From Cyrtodaria siliqua (taxonomy: Eukaryota; Mollusca; Bivalvia; Adapedonta; Hiatellidae): a stretch of 64,000 nucleotides of DNA. Each line of letters starts with the position of its first letter. Position 1 is the first letter of the stretch. This document shows, in pieces, positions 10,758-21,414 of the stretch. Position numbers and translations under genes: made by a program. The stretch spans positions 19,617 through 83,616 of the forward strand of contig JAWPHD010011469.1 in assembly GCA_037043455.1 (NCBI GenBank). The letters are read 5' to 3'. Below the pieces are notes generated by a model, which was not told the DNA's origin, did no database searches, and worked only from the letters and a program-made list of their open reading frames with translations.

Positions 10758-10964
10758 TACTAGGTCTATGGAGTTTGGATTCTCAAAATATGTAAGTTAT
10801 ACATATTTCGTCGTCAGTAGGTTTGATTCTGGATACATCCTGAGATGTTTATTATTTTTTTGTATTTGTTTCTTTAGTTAGTTTCTCTGGATGTGGACTT
10901 TATTGTTAGAGAATTCCTTTTGATGGGATGTAGTTTTGTTTACGCTGTTTTGTCTATTTGGGCG

Positions 10965-11200
10965 CTGAAGACAGGATAATAGCGAGGATTGTGCGCATAT
11001 AAAATCGTTTCAAGCTAACCAGTAGGCCTTATTGCCTACTGACCGTTCCAAGTCGGTACACCTGTCTTCACCAGCCTTTCTGTTGTTTTTTGTCTCCTTC
11101 ATTGTATTTTCAAGTCCTTGTTTGCAGTACAGTGCGGACCTACGAAGCCACTGCGTTCGGACACTGTGGTTTCTATAGGACCCTATATATATCTCATTTT
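10965..11200 (+). repeat. Dispersed repeat, copy 1 (pair with 51015-51230)
   Basis: This copy is nearly identical to 51015-51230 over more than 200 bp, including GTAGGCCTTATTGCCTACTG, GTTTGCAGTACAGTGCGGAC and ATAGGACCCTATATAT at its end. The core CTGACCGTTCCAAGTCGGT resembles the retroelement tail family found at 36.0, 38.1 and 42.3 kb (GACCGTTCCAAGGCGGT). It is probably a related subfamily of retroelement 3' ends. Confidence 0.8.
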
Positions 11201-11472
11201 TAGAAACGATGACATCTATTGTAAAATGTGCCTGTTGATGGTGGGATACGGACTTTAAGGCTTGTTACATTGTGACATAATGTATTTTTTCATAACATTT
11301 AGAGTTTTATATACTTTTAATCGGCACATATACATTATTATATGACCTGAACACCTGGATAGAGTTTTAATAAGTTGTTTTGTAGTGCAATTTTTGTCGA
11401 TATTTGGAGGGTTAGTTTATAACCTGGTCCTTTAATGTTCTATTTTACGTTTTTATGTAAATCTCGTTGCAG
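11201..11472. other. Intron or 5' flank of the glycosyltransferase gene
   Basis: AT-rich sequence ending in a good 3' splice site (CTCGTTGCAG, with the exon starting at 11473). No upstream exon is visible. Confidence 0.5.
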
Positions 11473-12445
11473 ACATGGATGCCAAGAAACAGTAGTAAAG
11501 AAATTGCAGTCATCTTAGAAGACGATTTGACGGTATCCCCTTTCTTTTACCAGTATCTAAAACTCGTTCATCAAAAATACGACAATAAAGTCAATATAAA
11601 CGGATTCTCATTGCATGGGCACAGTATCCGTCACAGCGACGCCGGAGCCGAGCTCAATATTCCGACAAAGAATATCGTATTCTTATACCCCACCCTTGGG
11701 TCATGGGGATTTTCTCCAAATAGACGGAATTGGTTGGACTTTGTGGACTGGTTTACAGATGCAAATAAAGACAAAGCATTCAAACCTAAAGTTCCGGGAA
11801 ATATTGCTACAACCTGGTACAACACATTAAGTAATCAAGGGAAGGGCGATTCTATTTGGACCATATGGCACATCTACTACGCCTGGAAACACCACGAGCT
11901 AACGCTGTATTGCAATTTTCCGGGTAAGTCTACTTGGCATTAAAATGTATAACCACATCATCTGTGGGTTGCTTTACATATCTTGGTAAGCTTCTTTGTT
12001 ATCGACCATTTGCTCTGTGGGTTGCGTTACATTTTGGTACCTTTAATGTTACATTACATAGCGGTTACCTCTAACTTTAATGGTGTTACCTTTAACGTAG
12101 AAATTGAAATTGTTACTTTGGCGGAGTTTGTTACAATCGGCATTATATGAACATGAAAATATCCTCGTTATTCATCATTGTAACTGAATTATTCTAACCA
12201 TTATTCCGTTGGTCAATTAATTGTTACTACACGTTTTTCATTTTTATTGAATGTTTATGATTTAAGGTCACAGAGGGTTAACGTTTAATTGGAAAGAAAG
12301 GGGATTGCACTATAAAGGTACGCCGATCAGCAAATCGAATGCAGATTTCGACCATCTTGTTCAAGAATGGAACATTAACTACGAACTTCTACCTGGCGAT
12401 CCTATTGTGGTAGGAAACGATGGAAAAATACAAGGACGAAATTAA
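11473..12445 (+). CDS. Predicted glycosyltransferase, last two exons
   Basis: Exon A runs 11473-11923 (acceptor TTGCAG, donor GTAAGT at 11924) and exon B 12267-12445 (acceptor TTTAAG, stop TAA at 12443). Joining them in phase completes the GGT codon at the junction and gives about 209 residues. The sequence has an acidic LEDDLTVSPFFYQYL block, the DxD-like metal/sugar-nucleotide site of GT-A glycosyltransferases. This is followed by GFSLHG, FLYPTLGSWGFSP, DSIWTIWH, the junction region and the C-terminal FNWKERGLHY. This pattern belongs to a family with many members in molluscs. Its substrate is not known to me; a Golgi location is inferred. N-terminal exons (anchor) are missing from view, so the gene is partial here or 5'-truncated. 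Both exons are free of stops. Confidence 0.8.
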
Positions 12446-13199
12446 ATGGATTATATGCGATCTAAAAATTGTTTGAGTGTCAGTGCAAATCCAAAGAAAA
12501 TCGTAATGTGTTTCAGTGTCATATTCAATGTTCATATGCAACACACTAGACGACTCGGATAGTTCTAGTTGCACTCATCATTAATATTAGTTGTATGGTG
12601 ATTTAATGCAAGCGTTGCATGGCAGATACTAGGGTTCACTTTGAACGTCGTCCGTTGTCCGACGTCGTCCGTCGTCCGCCACACTTTGACCTACAACACA
12701 AGCTTGGCCATAACTTGAAAAGTATTTGACCTATGTACATAAAACTTCAGACATATCTTCATATCAGATCATGGAATGTCGTTAAATATGTCAAATAACT
12801 TTGACTTTCATTTTGACAGAGTTATGCCCCTTTTTATAAAACTTTAACCTGCAACCTAACCAAGCTCATTACTGGAATTAACTCACGGCACGTGACACAA
12901 GTGTTCCGTGGAACATCATTCTAGTATTTAGTAATATGTACAACTTTTCGCAAAATAGTATAGATACTGGGGAATTGGGTTTCCTCCCTCCCGACAAACA
13001 ATCAGCAGTTATCAGTTGCCTCCAGTTGACCTTAACACAAAGATGAAAACGCTAAATGGCGGTGACACACTTGCTACCAGAACCCTCGCAACTATACAAA
13101 CTGCTTGATTGCCCTTCTCTTAGGAAAAACTTTACCAAAAACCCCAGTATCTATTAATCTTCATCATCGCTGTACATATCATATTCTATCATGGAGTAT
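12446..13199. repeat. Dispersed bivalve-type repeat and unannotated flank
   Basis: About 12620-12860 is a repeat type that I recognise from bivalve genomes, with GTCGTCCGTTGTCCG-like steps and TTTGACAGAGTTATGCCCCTT. The remaining sequence to 13199 has no gene. The left end of the Polinton-like element should lie near 13.1-13.2 kb, but no terminal inverted repeat could be matched. Confidence 0.5.
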
Positions 13200-16100
13200 T
13201 TTACTTATATGCTAATGTATCTTGTCCATTATCTAGTATGTACCTGTTATCATCATAAGCTGACAAACTGTTTTTATTGATTTCGTAGCTGCTTATGTTA
13301 TGCTTTTGTGATCTAATAACTTTCATCTCATGGTGGGCTTCTGTTGCCGTAACAAAATCTCTTTGTAATTATCATGCGTTATATTTTTTTTTAACAACAC
13401 ACTTTTTAACACCCTTGCATTTTTTGTACTAACCTCATTATCTAACATATACAAATATAGTTTACTTCGTAGTCCAACAAATTCAAGAATAGGCATACCA
13501 CAAGTTTCATCTTTCATTTTGCCAATAAAATTGTATTATCCTTAAAATGAAACTTCCTTTTTGAATCATAATCACAATTATCAAAAAGTTCTTTATCCTT
13601 TTAAAAGTCTACATACACATCTTTTGTTTTTATTTCATAACACAAGAAATCGGTATCAGTAAATAATAATTTTGCTTTTTTATCATATTTGTTTTTAATG
13701 TAGTTGTAATGGAAATCATACATCAAATATTTTGACAAGTCTAAAATACACATGCCAACACAACAAGGATGATTTAAAACTAATCGTTTTTTTATTCTGC
13801 TTATGGCAAATAAATTTTCATTAAACATTTTACAAGAAATAAAAGAAGGTCTTGCTGCATATTTTAAAAGGACCTCCTCGTCGTGAGTTAATTTAACATT
13901 AATTATTGTTCTCAAATTTTCCATAGTATTACCAAAAACTGAATTGTTCATCAGTATGAAGAAATCTTTTTCAAAAGCATTTTTAACAGCTGTTCTCTTG
14001 GCAGTATTAAAGTCTATGTATGTATTTAACCACTTTCATTCATCAAACTATAGTATTAGATGTATTTTTTTAACCTTCAATCCAAGCTTTTTATACAGTT
14101 TCAAGTTTCTGTAATGCACAACATACATTTCTTTATTTTTTAGTGTTGTAACAACACGTTTGTTAACTTTACTAGATTCTAAATTAAATTTTTTTTTGAA
14201 CTGTTACAATAATCTGACAACCACTCATCTTTTATATTTAAAATTTCTGGGGCAAGAGGATAATCATTATGCGAGTCATACAGTTTCTTGGGATACTTGA
14301 TATCACACTTAACAATGTAATTTGATTTTCCTTTTTTGATCTTATTTACCCACTTAAAGTTACCAGTAGGCAACGGTTGGCACATAGCCCACCCATACAA
14401 GTTATTAGCATCAAGATATATTATGTACTTGCTTTCTTTTTTCTTGTCATAGTTTTTCATATATTTATTGTTATCCTGTGAATATCTGTTTACAATATAA
14501 CTCGTACCGCCTCTTAATCCTTTTTCCACAAACAAATATTGATCAATAGCAGTGATTAAGTCAAGTTGGATACCAGTCATCTTAAGACACGCATCCCTGG
14601 CTAAATCAGGACTACTGAAGTAATGACAAGGATCTTATTTGTAATACTCAATGCACATTTTTCTAAAGTTTTAAAAAACATCTGTCAGCAACAGCACATC
14701 AGTCTTAAGATACAGATCATGATATTCTCCCATATTTTTAATCTTATTTTTTTTCCATATTTTTTTAGCATGATCGTAATCTGCATCTGAAATATGCTCA
14801 TTATTTAATTGAGAATAAAGGCTATCTTTGCCAGGTAATTTAGTTTTCTTGATACGTTCAAAACTGTTCATGTAATCATAAGGATAAACGCCTTTTCTTT
14901 TTATTAATTCTAGCTTGTTGCTAGAGTATTCTTGCGAGATATATTGCAATGAAGGGATGTTTTTTACTAAATTATCAAGCGATTGAGACATAAACTGGAA
15001 ACTGTCAATAAACACTAAACTTTTTCCTTACATAAAAGCCATGTACTTTTTCCTAACATGTAGCCATGTTATTCGGTATAACATTTATTTCTTTTTTAAA
15101 CTTTCCGATGTGCCGCATTATAAAGTGAGAATCATATCCTCTCAAGTCATGAAATACAACAGATATTTTTTTAGTCAGCCTGAAATATCCAGAACGCTTC
15201 CCCTATACTTTCCAGTTATATGGCAATGATCTTTAACTTTTCTAAGAGAGTTTTCATATGCTGCTGTATGGCCCGCGTCACTTTTTTTGAGAGTTATTAC
15301 AAACACATTACCGCAAATATGGCATGATTTAGATTTTTGAAATCTAGCATCTTCTTCCGACGACATCACCAAATCTTTCTTAAAATGTACATTCATAGTT
15401 TTTTTACACCACTTTTCTTCTTCTATCATTTTTTCTAAAAACTTGTAAACAGCATTTGATCCTCTGTACGTTACAACTGGTTTTGAATATTGATCATCAT
15501 AACAACAAACAACCTTATACCCATAACTGCAATCAGTATGCTTTTGATATGCTTCTGTATATGATTTTTTAGGATTGTTTGATGCTGAAGAAATACTTTC
15601 TTTTACTGCTTCAAAATCAGCATATACGGCAAACGGAACCATTAGCTGCCTGTCGTAGGTTTTGAAATAAACCTTTTCATCTTTGTTCGGCATTTGTACT
15701 GCTTGTTTTCCGTTAAGTGAAAGACAATCAAGCTCATGCTTTTTAACACCATTTCTTATGTAAAGCACTGCAAGCCTGTTTTACAAAATCATTTTTTTCC
15801 CTTGTGTACCGTTTGATTATACATCAAACTGTTAACGTTTTTTATCCATACATAATGATTTTTTTCTTTTTCGGTGATCAAAAGCATATCACACGATTCT
15901 TTTGCTTTATATTTTGATATGCACAAAGGGTAAACTTGATTATCTTCATACCCAAATATGTTAAAACAAATGTTGTTTCTTTTTTTCGATTTGTGGGATT
16001 TGTTGTATTGTAACAACAACTGTTATTCCCTTGTAATCAAGATTATCAATATGATTTTTATACTTTGTAAATTCTTGAGGTTTATTGTTGGCAGGAAATT

Positions 16101-16537
16101 TATAAGCCAAATGACATCATCTATAGCACTCGTTATCGTTTTCATTTTTATATTTATTAAACCTTTTTAGTGGTGTTGCAGTTCTTTTGGTAAATTCAAA
16201 TTAAAGCTACCTCGCAAAGGCTATGTTTGTGATTAATAATTCTTAGGATGCAAAATAATCTGCTGGTTATTTTACCTTTTTCTTTATCATGTGCTACTTT
16301 ATCTAAAGAAACTTTTAAAGTAACATTCATTTTAAGATCGTTTGTTTGTGCTAATTCCTTTTCAAGGGTATCCATAACAAGTGGTTTTGTAAACCTAAGT
16401 TGCTTAATTTTGCTTTCGCCCCATATAATAAGAACTCGAAAAACTTTCATATATTGCTTTGGTGATTTTTAATTTTCCACAACTTTGCTATATTCTTCTG
16501 GTGGTGATTTTACAATTTTCACAACTTTTCTAACCAT
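13200..16537 (-). pseudogene. Polinton/Maverick-like DNA polymerase B, degraded
   Basis: This is a protein-primed type family B polymerase that would replicate the element. Recognisable blocks in order on the minus strand are: N-terminal region near 16537-16196, then NHIDNLDYKGI near 16050, FNIFGYE near 15950, the exonuclease motif FAVYADFEA near 15630, a Cys pair CHICG and HCHITGKYRG near 15330-15200, VVFHDLRGYDSHF near 15110, motif A YLDANNLYGWAM near 14415, motif B NAFEKDFFILMNNSVFG near 13950, and motif C FTDTDF near 13660. The C-terminal DDNRYILDNG is near 13235. Motif C reads DTDF where the family has DTDS. At least six frame changes and several stops break it, and part of the N-terminal region appears deleted around 16190. 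The start at 16537 sits on the shared promoter motif. Confidence 0.9.
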
Positions 16538-16584
16538 TATATAATATTGCATGAGATTATTTTATTAAGCCTATATATAATTTA

Positions 16585-16746
16585 TTTAATTTCTTTTAAC
16601 AGGAATGGTACTAAAATCTTTGATTTCCATAATTTCATTATCATCTACTATCTTTTGACACGTATATCAATCGTCCACCTATTAAATCTTTTTTCTAAAA
16701 CTGGTTTTTCAAAGTGTTTTCTTTCTTCTTCTGCATAACTTCCCAT
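16585..16746 (-). pseudogene. Small Polinton-like gene, one frameshift
   Basis: The start ATG at 16746 follows TCTATAGTAT directly. The protein begins MGSYAEEERKHFEKPVLEK, is rich in charged residues and ends in KRN before a stop near 16585. One frame change lies near 16655. I do not recognise the function. It lies between the polymerase and the coiled-coil gene, all in the same orientation. Confidence 0.5.
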
Positions 16747-16756
16747 ATACTATAGA

Positions 16757-17089
16757 TTATATTATATTATTTAATTTCAAGCTTTTAATAAACGTTTTCA
16801 AGTTTTCATAGCATTCGATATCAATATCACTCATATAATCTTTTTTTTCCTTAATTAATTCTTTATTAAAATTCTCAACCTTTTTGTCTACTGCGTCTGT
16901 TTGGTCATTTTGAAAAATATTGATTACTTCTGTCGTCTGGTATGTGATTAGCTTTATTAACCAATCAATGTCACACAATTTAATAGCTCCCTCCAAGCGT
17001 TTCATCCGGGTTTTTTTAAACTCTTCAATCTCCTCTTTCGCCTTGATCATGAGGTCTTTTTAAAGTCAGCTACTCTTTCTGCACACTTT
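16757..17089 (-). pseudogene. Small charged coiled-coil-like gene, frameshifted at its start
   Basis: From 17050 an open frame of 97 codons has a strongly charged, helix-prone pattern (EEIEEFKKTRMKRLEGAI, then KKVENFNKELIKEKK). Upstream the reading moves between frames back to an ATG at 17089 that sits on TCTATATTAT, so one- or two-base losses near 17045 and 17085 probably broke the gene. The function is unknown. Confidence 0.5.
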
Positions 17090-17127
17090 TCATATAATAT
17101 AGATTATATTTTTTTTATTTAACCAAC

Positions 17128-17446
17128 ATAAACAATAATATTAATTCTTTTGTCTAACAAAATGCTGTATTTAGGAATAAAAGAATCCTCAGTTACAAAA
17201 CCACGTGTTGCTGATGAAATTTGTTTTTTACAGAAAGCATGCAACCTGTTTATATCTGGGGTTTTATATTTTCAATGGTAATTTTAGCTCTTATGCCATG
17301 GTTATAATTATATCAGTCAGATCTTGAAAGTTTGTAAAAACTATTAAATCTTTTTCAAGTTTAGTAGAATTCTCAAAATCAACTATTCGAGCACACACCA
17401 TTTGATTTTTTTTAAAGTTTTTGATTTTCTTTTCTATACGTTCCAT
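17128..17446 (-). pseudogene. Small Polinton-like gene, degraded
   Basis: The ATG at 17446 is preceded by AATATTATATAA. About 50 codons are open (MERIEKKIKNFKKNQMVCA...). After a stop near 17290 similar coding texture resumes in another frame (FCKKQISSATRGFVTEDSF) to a stop near 17128. I do not recognise it. It is a member of the minus-strand gene series of this element. Confidence 0.45.
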
Positions 17447-17516
17447 TTATATAATATTACATGAGATAATATTTTTAAGCTTATATTTTAAAAATATACT
17501 GCAATATTATAATATA

Positions 17517-17968
17517 TTGAATTGCAAATATTGTGAAAGAGTTTGGATATTATTGATCCCCCTGGAGTATGTTCAGATTGTATCTTATTTTGCATGACTA
17601 ATAAAAAGCTTTGTAAATATAGTGTCAAAACAATATCTTATTGCAGGTTACAACTACAACCGAAAGAAAACTATTTACCATAGAAAATACCATTTGAATA
17701 AATACTTGGTAGCATATAATTTATCTCCTGCAGAAAAGAAAAAGATTTGAAGAACTGTTTTACAAAATTGTAAAGATTTTGGATAAAATAGAGGGTCGAA
17801 AATTATCAATCAAATTTGAATACATTTTTCAGAAAATATTTAAAACATTAAAAATAAAAAAATTAAAAATAAACAAAACCGATTACAACAAATTCTACTA
17901 GAGAAAATTACGATAGGATATGGAAACAAGTTGAAAAAGAATTACGACTGGATGCCATGACCGTTTAA
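17517..17968 (+). pseudogene. Plus-strand CxxC-type small gene, degraded
   Basis: Reading starts at TTG 17517, in the place of an ATG just after a TATTATAATATA motif, with NCKYCERVW (a CxxC pair). It continues through frame changes to NRKKTIYHRKYHLNKYLVAYNLSPAEKKK and ends in WKQVEKELRLDAMTV before TAA at 17966. The C-terminus overlaps the 3' end of the minus-strand gene that follows. A zinc-binding role is only suggested by the Cys pair and later His residues. Confidence 0.45.
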
Positions 17969-18385
17969 TTTAATTTTTTGCATAAACATTTTCAGAGGTT
18001 CTGTAAAGTTATCATTCTTTTGAATTTCTAATATTTTATTAAATGCAATTCTGATTACCTCTTCGTCATTTTCTATTCCTTTAGTTGTTTGGACAAATGA
18101 AAGAAGTTGTTTAAGACTTCTATGATGTGTTTTCAACAAAGTCTTTTTTTCTGCTATTCTTGTTTTGTTCGCTAAAACAGCAACTACTTGAGGAACTGCA
18201 CCAACTACAGCTACGAAAACAGGAATTGCTGGAACTAATGCCAATACGGCAGTACAAACAATTATTCCACTGGTAATCTGTAATGTTGTGTTTTTAATAC
18301 CGCACAATTTATAACTACGCCTCTATGCAGCTATAAGTCGCGTCAAATTATCAATTAATTGTTCTTTATTAGTAATTTGTATCAT
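17942..18385 (-). pseudogene. Putative membrane protein of the Polinton-like element
   Basis: From 18307 down to 17942 there is an uninterrupted frame of 121 residues with one strong hydrophobic stretch (TSGIIVCTAVLALVPAIPVF..VVGAVPQVVAVLA, given in parts) and a charged C-terminal half. In the same frame, upstream coding goes back to ATG 18385 with a single TAG at about 18329, so the gene is one nonsense change from being open. It is probably a virion or membrane-associated protein; the exact role is unknown. Confidence 0.55.
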
Positions 18386-18409
18386 GTATAATTACAGTTA
18401 GACAATAAT

Positions 18410-20527
18410 TTAATTAAAATGTTTAGAAAATAGTTGCTCATGTTTTTTGGATGATGTTTTACCTATTTTTAATAATGCATCAATTATACTAATACCTTAT
18501 TTATTAGCTGTGGACTATTATTTCCTGATTCGATACTTCCACATACTAACTCCAGATCATTAATCAAATCATCAGGATTATTGTAATATTCAACATCAAA
18601 ACAACCTTCTAATAGGACCCTATATATCATTCTAAAATCTTTTTTAAACTTCGAAGAACTTTTGTGAATTGGTACACCAGATAATTCTGTTAGTTTCTTA
18701 AAAGCATTTTGAGACAGCTTTGAATACGTTTTTTATTATTGTAACGCTTTGTTATACAGAGATAAAAATATCGGACATGGAAAGCAGCATTCAAGGAAGA
18801 CAGTCAACCACAAAACACAAAAACGAACACGCAAACAGACAAACGAGAAGACAAAAGTAAAAAAAATGCAAATGACATCACAAACACAAAAGGGTTGACA
18901 ATAGGGCTACCGCCTTGGAACTGGGGGGTTTAAACCGGTTCTAGGGTGCACCAAACCTCACACTTACCCTAGTGTTATCCCATTAAAACAGGACAGTGTA
19001 AATAAAGAAATCCCCGCCATGATCTAATCTCTAACCAACAAGGCAGCATCAATAGGCAATATAAGTGAAACACAAATATGATCGTGTAAATATAATACAA
19101 AAAAACAATAGCATAGAAAGCCACAATGAAGGTACTCATTGACTTGGTGAAGCCAGAGCAACAAGAGAATAAACCATTAAGGGCACGACAGGAAAGATCA
19201 TAGACAAACATCAAACGCCACCGTCCCAATGGGCCGTCATCATAGGGTCCACAGCATGTCCGGTCGTCGTACAATTAAAGAGGAAAGCATAGTGGCGAAC
19301 TGTAAAAGGGTCCACCACCAAGCATGCAGTACGTTGCAAAATGATAGGGTCATAACCTCTATAAAATCATCGTCTACTTTTAGGTCTAGCACAACTACTT
19401 TTCCTTGTTTGGCAATAAGTTTGTGATGGCCAACAAGCTTAGGTAAATCAGTTTGTAACATACCCTAATGACCATATTTGTCGACTTTGTAGGAATTTTT
19501 ATTTTCTTGCATCCCTTTACCAGTCTTTTGTATAGTTTCACTACCTGTTCAAATTCGCTCAGGCAACCTTTGTATGTAAAATCAGTTCATCAACTAGATT
19601 AATACGATTGATCATATGCTGAGTTTTAGTATTTTTTCTATACTCGGGGTTATTGATTAATTTTGAATATTTATCTTTAGTTGTTCTATCGATTTTTCGC
19701 CTTCGCGTGCTTCTCTTCGAGTCTTTCCATGTCGAGGTTGTCTATTTTTGTGTCTAGACCTTTCATCTTGGAAGATATTGTCTTTCGTACCCTCACAGCC
19801 TCCATAATATATTTAGTAAAATCAGCTTTTCCTTCCATAATACCTGGTATTTCGGTTGTTATTGGTAATTTATACTTATCAAGTACTTCTTTATCCATGC
19901 CAGCATTCAAGTCAATATCATACAACGGTTCCTTGGGCCTCGCAGCAATTTCTTCTTCTTCCCATTCTTTTTCTATTTCTTCTGTGTTTTCTTCCTCAGG
20001 ATCAATTGAAGTACGTTTTTTATTGTTTCAAAAATGCTTCCGCGAGTTCGGCAGGTTTTGACCTAAGCACTCTTTCTGAAGCACTTCTTAATTTTGGTCC
20101 AGACTCTATTGTCCGCTTTTGTTCCTCCCCGAAATCAGCCTTCTTCGCTGCTTGGTCTTCAGCTATTTTTTTAAAAACGAGTGGTTGCGGTGGTTGTAGT
20201 AGCGTTGGTGGTGCTGGTGGCGGTGGTAGCGTTGGTATCGTTAGTGGTGGCGTTGGTGGAGCTTTAGCTCCACGCTCAGGCGAGGCAACTAATTGTGGGC
20301 GTACTGCCCCAGAAAGAATAGCAAACTGTTGGCGTATTTCTGGAAGGGTAATCGCCGCCTTGTTTGCTCTGTTATTTCGCTAGTTACAGGTTTAAATACT
20401 TCTGTGTAAAAATCACGGCTAGCTTCTTTTTATATATTTTTCGGATAACTCTGTTCTCGTATTCCTTAACAAGCTCACTCGCTTTTCTCTTTTTATCTGC
20501 TAATTCTTTCCATTTTAACAAAGACAT
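18410..20527 (-). pseudogene. Large virion-like protein of the Polinton-like element, interrupted by a retroelement tail
   Basis: It starts at ATG 20527 (after CCTTATATTATAA) with a Lys/Glu-rich, helix-prone N-terminus (LLKWKELADKKRKASELV), then a Pro-rich linker near 20270-20170. Next come an acidic segment and YDIDLNAGMDKEVLDKYKLP near 19920, then KTISSKMKGLDTKIDNLD near 19770 and LQTDLPKLVGHHKLI near 19450. The gene is cut by the insertion 18757-19360. Beyond it the frame resumes with LTELSGVPIH near 18690, FRMIYRVLLEG and YYNNPDDLINDLELV, ending near 18410. This layout matches a conserved but poorly characterised Polinton-type protein beside the ATPase. It has several frame breaks. Confidence 0.65.
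18757..19360 (-). mobile_element. Retroelement 3' tail inserted in the Polinton-like gene
   Basis: The sequence matches 41880-42515 in reverse orientation, starting within the last codons of the retroelement protein (ATGACCCTATCATTTTGCAACG) and running to CCTGTCCGATATTTTTAT. Homology ends sharply at CATAACCTCT (19360), where Polinton coding resumes, and at about 18757 on the other side. It is a 5'-truncated copy, as expected of target-primed insertion. No clear target duplication was seen. Confidence 0.88.
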
Positions 20528-20601
20528 TTATAATATAAGGTTAGATTAAAAAAAGATAAATTAAGATAAGTTAAGACAAGTATTATCTAAGTATTATTAT
20601 A
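20528..20601. promoter_or_regulatory. Divergent promoter between virion-like gene and ATPase
   Basis: Only 74 bp separate the ATG codons of the two divergent genes. Each is preceded directly by an AT motif: TTATATTATAA before the minus-strand start and TATTATTATA before the plus-strand start. The middle is A/T-rich (TAAGATAAGTTAAGACAAG). It is inferred to be a bidirectional promoter. Confidence 0.5.
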
Positions 20602-20950
20602 ATGGAAATTCCAAACTATGATATGAAAACAGAAAACGGTAATTTTAAACAGATATGGAAATTTATGCCAGACTGTTGTTTTAGAATGTTAATTTGTGGT
20701 TATTCAGGTTCTGGCAAAACAAACACATTAGTTCACATGCTATTAAAACCTTTACTATGAAAAGATTTACTTGTTTGCTAAAAACTTGGAACAGTCGAAG
20801 TATCAGGTCTTGTCACAAAATCTTGAAAAGATGGCAAAAAGAATAAAATTCCGATTGAAGACATACTAGAATGCTCAAATGATCAAGTTGTCCCAGTGGA
20901 TACTTTAGATTCAGATAATCAAGTTTTAAACTGTATTACAAAGGTGATTA
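20602..20950 (+). pseudogene. Packaging ATPase (FtsK/A32-like), fragment
   Basis: ATG 20602 opens a frame reading MEIPNYDMKTENGNFKQIW and then a Walker A P-loop, CGYSGSGKTNTLVHMLLKPLL, cut here to its key part GYSGSGKT. This is the DNA-packaging ATPase type of Polintons and related viruses. A stop follows at 20758 and later homologous text (LEQSKYQ, LEKMAKRIK) is in other frames. Walker B and the C-terminal half are missing, because the homology ends near 20945. Confidence 0.85.
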
Positions 20951-20981
20951 ATTTTAGCTTTTTTTTTCTATCCTATATTAT

Positions 20982-21413
20982 ATGGAACAATAAATTGAAT
21001 TATCATCAGAAAAAGCGTCAATAATTAATAGCTCAAATACACCGAGTAATTTTACAACTGTATTTGACAGACCATTAATATTAGGCAAGAACAAACAATA
21101 TGGCATTGGACTCGATAAGATTAATTCTATGATTTACATATGGTATAATATTAGCGACGTTTTTAATAACAAATTGATAAGGTATCACAATGGAACAGAT
21201 TGGAAAACTATTAGTTTTACAAATGGAAATTACAGTTATGCTGATATTGATAATTACATCAAAGAAACATTGACCGTAAACGATGATTTACCCGCTGACT
21301 CACCTGCCTCAATAAAAATTGAATTTGATTCATCAAGTTTCAAATGTTTGGTTACCGTTCATAATAATTTCATGTTTGATTTAAGAGAAACAAACTTTCA
21401 CACCTTGGTTTAA
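20982..21413 (+). pseudogene. Conserved Polinton-type structural-like protein, truncated
   Basis: ATG 20982 lies on CCTATATTAT, and codon 4 is a TAA. From 21129 the frame is open for 94 codons, and the part before it (SSEKASIINSSNTPSNFTTVF, described in pieces) is in the same frame. The text (PLILGKNKQYGIGLDKI, WYNISDVFNNKLIRY) resembles a beta-rich protein found beside the ATPase in such elements. I suspect a capsid or penton component but cannot assign it. The protein ends at 21413, where LINE-derived sequence begins. Confidence 0.6.
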
Positions 21414-21414
21414 A

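Noticed and set aside
13323..15768. Separate small genes in each open segment
   Set aside because: The segments align end to end as pieces of one DNA polymerase B and are frame-broken parts of a single gene.
19229..19426. Plus-strand open frame over the retroelement tail
   Set aside because: It is a shadow of the inserted tail and of minus-strand Polinton coding sequence.
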